The position numbers and the translations under genes were made by a program. From CAYJXJ01 sp964374095 (lineage in GTDB: Bacteria; Elusimicrobiota; Elusimicrobia; UBA1565; UBA9628): 7,405 bases of DNA. This document shows positions 1-4,987 of the stretch, piece by piece. How positions within the stretch are numbered: the first letter of the stretch is position 1; the number at the start of each line of letters is the position of its first letter. Below the pieces are notes generated by a model. The model ran no database searches. It was not told the origin of the DNA and was given only the letters and a program-made list of their open reading frames with translations. Location: assembly GCA_964374095.1 (NCBI GenBank), contig CAYJXJ010000207.1:1-7405 (forward strand), read 5' to 3'.

Positions 1-392
1 GTCCTTCGAATCCCGCTCATCGTCGCCGCGGCCGCGGGAGCCGGGGCGGGCGCGACGGCGGGCGCGGCGGGGACCGCCGGAGCCGCCGCTTTGGCGGCGG
101 CCGGGGGCGGCGCTACGGCGGCCGGGGGCGGCGCCGCGGCAGCAGGGGCCGGAATTGGAGCTGGAGCTGGAAGCGGCGCGGGGGGAGGAGAGGGAAGCGG
201 AATTCTCTGGGCCGGGGGCGGGTCGACTATGGGGACCACCGAGGGCCCGCCCGCCATCGCCAACTCGGCGTCGCGGCTGTCGGCGGCGTGGATCGCGGAG
301 CGGTATTGCTTATAGAAAAACCGCATCAGCCACACGCTGACGACCAGGCAAACGACAGAGAGGTCGAACCAAGCGTCCCTAAGAAGCCCCAT
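1..392 (-). CDS. Single-TM protein with Pro/Ala-rich tail, partial (C-terminus outside window)
   Basis: An open frame runs leftward from ATG 392-390 to the window edge without a stop, giving 130 codons. Residues 1-9 are short and polar; residues about 10-27 (LSVVCLVVSVWLMRFF) form one hydrophobic membrane segment followed by a basic patch (YKQYR). From about residue 56 the protein is almost only Pro and Ala, with blocks such as PAPLPAPAPIPAPAAAAPPP, which looks like an extended flexible linker leading to a domain beyond the edge. The function is not recognised. The layout (anchor, then PA linker) is common in envelope-spanning or tethered proteins, but this is inference. The start is supported by a promoter with TTGACA/TAATAT ending 12 bases upstream; there is no Shine-Dalgarno sequence. 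The Ala/Gly-rich frame on the opposite strand is the shadow of this composition. Topology is ambiguous because positive charges lie on both sides, more after the TM. Confidence 0.72.
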   Translation of the reverse strand, partial: MGLLRDAWFDLSVVCLVVSVWLMRFFYKQYRSAIHAADSRDAELAMAGGPSVVPIVDPPPAQRIPLPSPPPAPLPAPAPIPAPAAAAPPPAAVAPPPAAAKAAAPAVPAAPAVAPAPAPAAAATMSGIRR

Positions 393-404
393 AGGTGTCC
401 CGAA

Positions 405-433
405 ATATTAGCCGAAATGCCCATGGCTGTCAA
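405..433 (-). promoter_or_regulatory. Sigma70-type promoter for the leftward TM protein
   Basis: Read on the minus strand, a perfect -35 TTGACA (433-428) is followed by a 17-bp spacer and a -10 TAATAT (410-405, four of six consensus bases). The expected transcription start is an A near 398, giving a leader of about 6 nt (ACACCT) before the ATG at 392. This spacing supports the start codon and suggests a nearly leaderless message without a ribosome binding site. Confidence 0.65.
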
Positions 434-435
434 GG

Positions 436-461
436 TTTCCCGCGCGGGAGGCGCCGGGAAA
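436..461. repeat. Overlapping palindromes in the divergent intergenic region
   Basis: TTTCCCG (436-442) and CGGGAAA (455-461) form an inverted repeat with a 12-bp gap. The left arm overlaps a 12-bp perfect palindrome TCCCGCGCGGGA (438-449). The element lies directly upstream of the minus-strand -35 box and within 25 bp of the plus-strand GTG at 482, so it could be an operator serving both divergent genes. It could also be chance in GC-rich DNA. The only -10 candidate for the rightward gene is TAGACT (467-472), with no good -35. Confidence 0.35.
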
Positions 462-481
462 TTTGTTAGACTCCGGGACCC

Positions 482-1987
482 GTGAAAGTCCTCCTCATCA
501 TCCTCCTAGGCCTCACGCGGACATCCCAAGCCCTCGCCGGCTCCGGCCATTTCAAGGGGGAGAGTTGCGCGCGCTGCCACGCGGCGATTCGCGACAAAGC
601 CCCGGGACCGGCCGGCGGCCGGGTCCGCGACGCCGGGAATTTCGACGCGGTGGTCATCGGGGGGGGCCTCAGCGGCCTCTCGGCCGGGTATTTCCTGAGG
701 TCGCGGAATATCCTCGTGCTGGAGGCCGAATCCAAGCCCGGCGGGAGGGCGCGGATGGAATCCTTCTCCGGAACCGACCGCTTCTGGTCCTACTCGGTGG
801 GCATGGTCTACATCGGAGAGCCGCAGGGCGAGATCGGAACTATGTTCAAAGATCTCGGGCTATCGCCCAAGCTCATCACCATGCCGGAGCACAGCCTGTT
901 CTCCGGGGGAAAGATCGTTCCCCACTGGCTGACCAAGGACGGAAGCAACCTCCCGGACCCGCCCTACGGCCCCGCGGACCGTGAGAAGTTCGGGAAGCTC
1001 CAGAAATTCTTCGCGGACATGACGGCCGGCCATAAGCTCGCGGTCCCCATCGAAAACGCGGAACCGGCCGTTCTCGCGGAGTACGACAAGGAGAGCTACT
1101 GGGACTTTCTCGAACGCGAGTACGGCCGCGTGGTGGCCGAGATCGGCGACGCCTACTGCCGTGACGTCTTCGGCGACGGGGCGCGCTCCGTATCGGCCTA
1201 TGCCGGCATCCTCTACCAGGCCTCCGAGCGCGACACCAGCTACACCTTCGAGGGCGGGATGGGAGATCTGCCCGACGCCCTCCACAAGCGCCTCGGGCGA
1301 CGGGTCCGGACCGGGGCCTTCGTGTGGAACGTGCGCGAGATTCCCGACGGCGTGGAGGTGGACTTTACGAGGCACGGAAAGGATTACCGCGCCCGCGCCA
1401 AGGTCGCCGTGATGGCGGTCTCGAGCCTGATCGCGCGCCGCATCGCCCCCGGCCTGTCCGACGAGAAGCGTCAAGCCCTCTCGCAGGTCCGTTATTCTTC
1501 CTACGTCCTCGTGCCGATGCGCCTTAAAAGGACCATCTGGGCGGATTCATTCGTCCTCTGGAACCCAAAAGCCTTTTTCATGGACCTGACTTTGCCGCGG
1601 GCCGACAACGAACCCTTGAAGCGCACGCCAGGCCGAGGGCAGGTCCTCGTCGCCTACGCGCCGCTCGGGGCCGAAGGGCGCCCCTTCGTCCTCAAGGCCA
1701 CGGATGCGGAGATCATCTCGCGCACCTTCAAGGATTTCGACCTCATGTTCCCGGGAGCCAGCCAGCAGGTGCGCGAGGCGCGCGTGGTGCGTTGGGGGCA
1801 CGCCATGCCCCTGCCCTACGCCGGCTACCTCACCAAGGTACGGCCCCGCGTCGCCCGCCCCGAAGGCCGCATTCTTTTCGCCGGAGTCGACACGCAGGTC
1901 CCGGCCATGGAAGGCGCGATTTCCTCGGCCCTGATCGCTTCGCGTCAGGCTGAAGCCCTGCTGGACCAGGGGCCTGCCGGCCCCTAG
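482..1987 (+). CDS. Exported FAD-dependent amine-oxidase-type oxidoreductase with N-terminal CxxCH motif
   Basis: This 501-residue protein starts at GTG. Residues 1-19 are a Sec signal peptide (MKVLLIILLG..., AxA-like cleavage after ALA). Directly after it lies C29-A-R-C32-H33, the signature of covalent c-type haem attachment. Residues 55-90 form the FAD/NAD Rossmann motif: VVIGGGLSGL with G60, G62 and G65, ribose-binding E81, and the GG doublet G87-G88-R89. A conserved mid-region block starts at EGGMGDLPDAL (257-267). The C-terminal FAD-binding strand is GRILFAGVDTQVPAMEGAI (462-480). These fit the flavin amine oxidase / phytoene-desaturase-like superfamily; the substrate cannot be told. Export implies FAD loading before or during secretion (Tat-like or periplasmic), yet no twin-arginine motif is visible. 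Only three cysteines exist (29, 32, 226). Whether haem binds is inference, since the cytochrome part is only about 25 residues with no obvious axial Met. The gene is divergent from the TM protein and convergent with the S41 protease. Confidence 0.85.
   Translation: MKVLLIILLGLTRTSQALAGSGHFKGESCARCHAAIRDKAPGPAGGRVRDAGNFDAVVIGGGLSGLSAGYFLRSRNILVLEAESKPGGRARMESFSGTDRFWSYSVGMVYIGEPQGEIGTMFKDLGLSPKLITMPEHSLFSGGKIVPHWLTKDGSNLPDPPYGPADREKFGKLQKFFADMTAGHKLAVPIENAEPAVLAEYDKESYWDFLEREYGRVVAEIGDAYCRDVFGDGARSVSAYAGILYQASERDTSYTFEGGMGDLPDALHKRLGRRVRTGAFVWNVREIPDGVEVDFTRHGKDYRARAKVAVMAVSSLIARRIAPGLSDEKRQALSQVRYSSYVLVPMRLKRTIWADSFVLWNPKAFFMDLTLPRADNEPLKRTPGRGQVLVAYAPLGAEGRPFVLKATDAEIISRTFKDFDLMFPGASQQVREARVVRWGHAMPLPYAGYLTKVRPRVARPEGRILFAGVDTQVPAMEGAISSALIASRQAEALLDQGPAGP
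1968..1985. terminator. Hairpin at the convergent gene ends, without T-tract
   Basis: AGGGGCC (1968-1974) and GGCCCCT (1979-1985) pair perfectly across a TGCC loop. The stem covers the last codons of the oxidoreductase gene and reaches the stop codons of both convergent genes. No run of T follows on either strand, so intrinsic termination is uncertain; it may still slow polymerases arriving from both sides. Confidence 0.3.
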
Positions 1988-3306
1988 GGCGCCAGGGCCT
2001 TCTCGAGAACCGGGTCGGCCGCCTTTTCCCCGGCCACGCCGTTGAGTTCGCGCAATATCCCGCCGATGATCTTGGCTTCCTCGGCCTCGTCCAACGCCAC
2101 CGCGACGTCGGGGCTCACGCCCCCGCCCGCCTTGGTGCGTTCGATCGAGCGGCCCGAGGGCGTGAACCAGCGCTCCACCGTCAGCTTGAGCGCGGAGCCG
2201 TCATCGAGGGGGATGATGCTCTGGGCCGAGCCCTTGCCGTAGGTCTTGGAGCCGTAGACCCTGGCCCGGCCATGATCCTGCAAGGCGCCCGCGAGAATCT
2301 CGCTGGCGGAGGCTGAGTAGCCGTTGATCAGGACCTTCACCGGCAGGTCCTTGAATTCTCCGTCTTTCTTCGCGGTGAAAGAGACGATGCGGCCGCGGCG
2401 GTTCTTGGTCGTCACGACGACTTGGCCGCTCTTGAGGAACGCCGCCGTCATGTCCACCACGCTCTGGAGGCTCCCGCCGGGGTTGTGACGCACGTCGATG
2501 ACGAGGCTGCCCGCCCCCTGGGCCTTAAGCGCGCGGACCTGGGCGAGCACGTTGACGGAGGTGTCGTCCTGGAATTGGCTGAAATAGACGTAACCCACGC
2601 CGCCCACGAGCATCTTGCTGAAAACGTTGTTGGAGCGAACCTCGGCCCTTGTGAGGGTGAGGGTCAGCTTCCGGACGGCTTGGGCGGCCGAGTCGGGCCG
2701 CATGATCGTCACGGTGACCGTCGTCCCCGCCGCGCCCCGAATCCGCCGCACCACGTCCTCGGTCGTCATCGGACCCGCCGGCACGCCGTCCACTTCGGTG
2801 ATGAGGTCGCCGGCCTTGACCCCGCCGGTTTCCGCGGGGGAATTGGGCATGACATGGGTGATGGGAACAGGCCCGCCGTCCTCCTTCTTGCCCAGGCCGG
2901 CGCCGATCCCGGTGAAGGAGCCCTTTAGATCCTCGAGAAGAGCCTTCAGCTCCGGGGGCGAATAGAATTGGGAATGCGGGTCGAGTTCCCGCGCCATCCC
3001 GCGCATGGCGCCGTAGTAGAGGCGCTTGGACTCGATGGGGTCGATGTAATTCTTTGAAATGAAGTCGGCGAGAGCGGCTATCGCGCCCAGTTCCTCATCG
3101 GTGAGTACCTGCGCGGCCTCGCCCAGGAGCCGGGGCAACTCGCGCGCCTCGCGGGCTGTCGCGGCCTTGACGGCGGGCACGGGCTGGAGCCGCCACGGGG
3201 GGGCCTGGTCGAGTATCGGGGTCGGACGGGATTCAAAGGAAAGGGAAAGATTGGGAACGAACAACAGCAACGACAGCACCGTGACGCTCAAGCGTGCAAT
3301 TCTCAT
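1984..3306 (-). CDS. S41 family C-terminal processing peptidase (CtpA/Prc type)
   Basis: A 440-residue exported serine protease that cleaves proteins near their C-termini, probably in the periplasm. The start is ATG 3306-3304, because GGGAGGAA (3321-3314) lies nine bases upstream; the TTG seven codons earlier precedes that site. Residues 1-24 form a signal peptide. The helical N-terminal part carries DPHSQFYSPPE (about 109-119), typical of the family. A PDZ domain follows (about 125-213, SFTGIGAGLG ... GGVKAGDLI). The S41 core contains YVYFSQF, VIDVRHNPGG and the catalytic motif YSASASEILAGALQDHGRA. The middle Ser (S333), Asp D344 and Lys K358 in TYGKGS have the same spacing as S430/D441/K455 of E. 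coli Tsp. Length is normal for short CtpA proteins. Its TAG stop overlaps the TAG of the convergent oxidoreductase gene. The partner substrate is unknown. Confidence 0.95.
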   Translation of the reverse strand: MRIARLSVTVLSLLLFVPNLSLSFESRPTPILDQAPPWRLQPVPAVKAATAREARELPRLLGEAAQVLTDEELGAIAALADFISKNYIDPIESKRLYYGAMRGMARELDPHSQFYSPPELKALLEDLKGSFTGIGAGLGKKEDGGPVPITHVMPNSPAETGGVKAGDLITEVDGVPAGPMTTEDVVRRIRGAAGTTVTVTIMRPDSAAQAVRKLTLTLTRAEVRSNNVFSKMLVGGVGYVYFSQFQDDTSVNVLAQVRALKAQGAGSLVIDVRHNPGGSLQSVVDMTAAFLKSGQVVVTTKNRRGRIVSFTAKKDGEFKDLPVKVLINGYSASASEILAGALQDHGRARVYGSKTYGKGSAQSIIPLDDGSALKLTVERWFTPSGRSIERTKAGGGVSPDVAVALDEAEEAKIIGGILRELNGVAGEKAADPVLEKALAP

Positions 3307-3313
3307 CGCAGGG

Positions 3314-3351
3314 TTCCTCCCTCGCAATCGACGCGACTGGAGTACATTCTA
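3314..3351 (-). promoter_or_regulatory. -10 box and Shine-Dalgarno of the S41 protease gene
   Basis: On the minus strand TAGAAT (3351-3346, five of six consensus) is a likely -10 element; the start point would be near 3339, giving a 33-nt leader. The leader ends with GGGAGGAA (3321-3314), which decides the start at 3306. No convincing -35 is visible at 16-18 bp; that position lies just beside the inverted repeat at 3379-3417, so an activator may be needed. Confidence 0.5.
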
Positions 3352-3378
3352 TCCCCAACCCTTCGATGCGGGCATAAG

Positions 3379-3417
3379 CCCATGGGCCCAATACCGGCCC
3401 GGCATTGGGCCCATGGG
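3379..3417. repeat. Long perfect inverted repeat, 14-bp arms
   Basis: CCCATGGGCCCAAT (3379-3392) is matched exactly by ATTGGGCCCATGGG (3404-3417). After one mismatch the stem continues with CCG/CGG (3394-3396 with 3400-3402) around a GCC loop. Each arm also contains the small palindromes CCATGG and GGGCCC. No T-tract follows on the plus strand and none is seen on the minus strand, so a plain terminator is unlikely. It lies 28 bp upstream of the S41 -10 box. Possible roles are an operator, an extragenic repeat element, or a protein-binding hairpin. Confidence 0.8.
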
Positions 3418-4012
3418 TGCGGGGGACCTGTCGTACTAAGCTGTCGTTTCTGGGAAAGCGGAGTGCCCCAGTCGGCCAACAGGCTCGCGTCCCTTATTCA
3501 GGAAGCTCACAGCCCAAAGCTCATCGCTGCGGGCGAAGCCCGCGCTAGGAAATATTTACGCGAGGGCGTGAGCCTGGAAGCTCTGGACGCGATCGCCGCC
3601 AGGCAGACGGACAACGAGTCGGCCGCGGCGATGGGGGCCGCCAGAGACAAGTTGCTCAGAAAGCTGGCAGTGGGCGACGGTTCAACGGCGGCGTCTTTTC
3701 CCGCGGTCACACGGCGGGCATGGGAGGGAGTGACCGGGCCCGAGAACGTCGATCCCGGGGCATCCTCGCGCGATTTGGGCCTATGCCGCGAGCATGGAGC
3801 CAACAGGTTCATCAAGCCTTTTCGCGCGCCAAACAAATTGACGGCAGCGGTGGAGGACACCAACGACGGACGATGGCGCCGACGACCGACGGCAACGACG
3901 AACGACGACAGCGACGACCAAGGAGGATGGACTCGGAAACTACAACGGCCCGTCAACGTCCTTCAGGCTCATCTTTGGATGAGAAAATGCTGTGTCAGGC
4001 GCTCCGCGGCCC
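3418..4012. other. About 600 bp with no convincing gene; weak, possibly decayed ORF
   Basis: A plus-strand frame is open from within the inverted repeat to 4095, with a possible GTG start at 3463. Its first about 80 codons read like real protein (ANRLASLIQEAHSPKLIAAG, then an Ala/Arg/Leu-rich helical stretch to about 3700). After that the composition turns to disordered Arg/Thr/Asp-rich sequence and the frame runs through the toxin-antitoxin promoter into the antitoxin gene, so the full ORF is unlikely to be real. I recognise no family. At 3855-3920 the DNA is a low-complexity patch of irregular ACGAC/GACGA units. A small hairpin GCGGGC-GAA-GCCCGC lies at 3529-3543. The best reading is a gene remnant or noncoding spacer; a small genuine gene at 3463-3700 cannot be excluded. 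Confidence 0.4.
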
Positions 4013-4040
4013 TTGATAAATATCATAATTCTGATATAAT
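4013..4040 (+). promoter_or_regulatory. Promoter of the toxin-antitoxin operon
   Basis: TTGATA (4013-4018, five of six consensus) and a perfect TATAAT (4035-4040) are separated by 16 bp in a conspicuously AT-rich island within GC-rich DNA. The predicted start is near 4047, giving a leader of about 18 nt that contains AAGGAGG (4053-4059), five bases before the antitoxin ATG. Confidence 0.8.
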
Positions 4041-4047
4041 AGTATCA
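4014..4047. promoter_or_regulatory. Two TGATA/TATCA operator palindromes over the promoter
   Basis: TGATA-AA-TATCA (4014-4025) overlaps the -35 box and TGATA-N6-TATCA (4032-4047) overlaps the -10 box. Their centres are 20 bp apart, close to two helical turns, so dimers would sit on the same face. Phd/YefM antitoxins are known to repress their own operons through paired short palindromes at the promoter, with the toxin acting as corepressor. That this antitoxin binds here is inferred from position and symmetry. Confidence 0.6.
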
Positions 4048-4064
4048 CCGGCAAGGAGGCTTCC

Positions 4065-4325
4065 ATGCCCACCATCCGCTCCATATCGGACTTAAGAAAT
4101 CGAGCCAACGAAATATCGCACCTCTGCCATAGTCTTGCCGAGCCGGTATTCATCACAAAAAATGGAAAGGAAGATCTTGTGGTCATGAGTCAAGCCGCCT
4201 ATGACCGCCAGCAGGCAAAGCTGGAGCTGTACCTGAAGCTTGAAGAAGCCGACGCGGACGCGGCCGCCGGCGATAAGGGGATCTCCCACAAGGAGATGAT
4301 GCGCGAACTTAGACTCGGTTTGTGA
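4065..4325 (+). CDS. Type II antitoxin, Phd/YefM family
   Basis: An 86-residue protein expected to bind the operon promoter through its N-terminal domain and neutralise the toxin through its C-terminal tail. The N-terminal half matches the Phd/YefM pattern: MPTIRSISDLRNRANEISHL, then EPVFITKNGKEDLVVMSQAAYDR (residues 26-48), a strand-turn-strand followed by a helix. Residues 49-86 form a charged helix-rich tail (LELYLKLEEADADAA, then KEMMRELRLGL), suited to wrapping the toxin. Size is typical (70-95 residues). The start has a strong AAGGAGG five bases upstream. The stop TGA overlaps the toxin GTG (sequence GTGA), implying translational coupling and antitoxin made first. Autoregulation is likely through the palindromes upstream. 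Confidence 0.92.
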   Translation: MPTIRSISDLRNRANEISHLCHSLAEPVFITKNGKEDLVVMSQAAYDRQQAKLELYLKLEEADADAAAGDKGISHKEMMRELRLGL

Positions 4326-4627
4326 AGATGCGGGCCGTTGTTTTTCTTCGGCGCGCCAGACAGGACCTCGTTGAAATCCGCGATTACATCCGGACGGACA
4401 GACCCGCGCAGGCGCAGGCTTGGGTCGATAAGATCGACAAGGCTCTGGGACGCCTGGCCCGTTTCCCCCAATCCGGCGCCCTTCCCAAGGACGACCGCCT
4501 CGCGGCGCTGGGGTACCGAGTGGTCGTCATCGGCGATTATCTGGCGTTCTATCTTCAACGCAACCGCAGGGTTGAAATCCGGCGAGTGCTGCATGGAAGC
4601 CGAAGGTATTCGTTTCTCGTGGGCTAG
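4322..4627 (+). CDS. Type II toxin, RelE/ParE family
   Basis: A 101-residue toxin of the RelE/ParE superfamily. Visible landmarks are A-x-x-DLVEIRDYI (residues 12-23), the amphipathic helix AWVDKIDKALGRLARFPQSG (33-52), the strand GYRVVVIGDYLAFY (64-77) and the C-terminal RVLHGSRRY (88-96), all in the usual order. RelE members cut mRNA at the ribosome while ParE members poison gyrase; sequence reading cannot decide which applies. H91, R94 and Y96 near the C-terminus would fit an RNase-type site, but this is only suggestive. The GTG start overlaps the antitoxin stop by four bases; an alternative ATG lies two codons on. The gene appears intact and the pair functional. Confidence 0.92.
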   Translation: MKMRAVVFLRRARQDLVEIRDYIRTDRPAQAQAWVDKIDKALGRLARFPQSGALPKDDRLAALGYRVVVIGDYLAFYLQRNRRVEIRRVLHGSRRYSFLVG

Positions 4628-4780
4628 CGGACTATAGGAGTGTGAGCCGAGCGCAACGACGCCGCAGGGCAAACGCGTTCGACCCGTTCCTTAAACGTTT
4701 TCCGCCCTAGACTCGGTCCTGGACCCATGGCCGTCCCGGTTAAGCGACGACAGGTTGTCGTAGGAACTCATGGCGGGCCG

Positions 4781-4838
4781 GGTGCCAGGGATGTAGAACT
4801 CCGTCCGGGCGGAGTCCTACATCCCTGGCACCATTTTT
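4781..4838 (+). terminator. Long hairpin with T-tract: terminator or dispersed palindromic element
   Basis: GGTGCCAGGGATGTAG (4781-4796) pairs perfectly with CTACATCCCTGGCACC (4817-4832). After one A/C mismatch, six further pairs (ACTCCG, 4798-4803, with CGGAGT, 4810-4815) close a six-base loop. ATTTTTC follows at 4833-4839, so it fits a rho-independent terminator for the toxin-antitoxin transcript ending 150 bp earlier. The stem is much longer and more perfect than a usual terminator, and resembles the palindromes mobilised by REP-associated transposases. An alternative pairing of GTAGGAACTC (4760-4769) with GAGTCCTAC (4812-4820) is possible. Confidence 0.65.
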
Positions 4839-4945
4839 CATAGACTCTGTCGCTCCTCCGCCGCACCTCCCACACCGAGGGATAGGGACACAAAGTCGGG
4901 ACGCGCAGTTTTCCGCAAGCACGCCAAGCGAGGCTTCGGGCGACC

Positions 4946-4975
4946 TTGACGTCGCCACCCCGATTAGGGTAGGCT
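4946..4975 (+). promoter_or_regulatory. Possible promoter of the caspase gene
   Basis: TTGACG (4946-4951, five of six consensus) is followed after 18 bp by TAGGCT (4970-4975, three of six). The predicted start at an A near 4982 would leave a 6-nt leader before the GTG at 4988, the same arrangement as at two other genes of the window. The -10 match is poor, so this is tentative. Confidence 0.35.
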
Positions 4976-4987
4976 TGCCATACTCAG

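Larger units (their letters stand above)
4628..4987. other. 360-bp intergenic stretch, no gene seen
   Basis: No frame here has credible protein content. It holds a small hairpin ACGACA-GGT-TGTCGT (4747-4761), the long hairpin with T-tract at 4781-4838, and a possible promoter just before the caspase gene. Nothing was seen in 4628-4740 beyond ordinary spacer sequence. Confidence 0.6.

Noticed and set aside
91..340. Plus-strand Ala/Gly-rich frames
   Set aside because: They are the complement of the Pro/Ala-rich minus-strand tail; the minus strand has a promoter, start codon and TM segment.
860..1474. Long minus-strand frame inside the oxidoreductase gene
   Set aside because: It is antisense to clearly conserved FAD-enzyme sequence and shows no domain; GC-rich DNA keeps such frames open.
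2422..2965. Two plus-strand frames inside the S41 gene
   Set aside because: Both lie opposite the PDZ and core region of a well-supported protease; residue patterns are His/Arg-rich shadows.
3507..3956. 149-codon minus-strand frame in the unassigned region
   Set aside because: Ser/Arg/Pro-rich without recognisable motif, no ribosome site or promoter.
4310..4717. 10-bp direct repeat TAGACTCGGT (4310-4319 and 4708-4717) around the toxin gene
   Set aside because: A 10-mer repeat is expected by chance in 7.4 kb, and one copy lies inside the antitoxin coding sequence, so it is not a believable target-site duplication.
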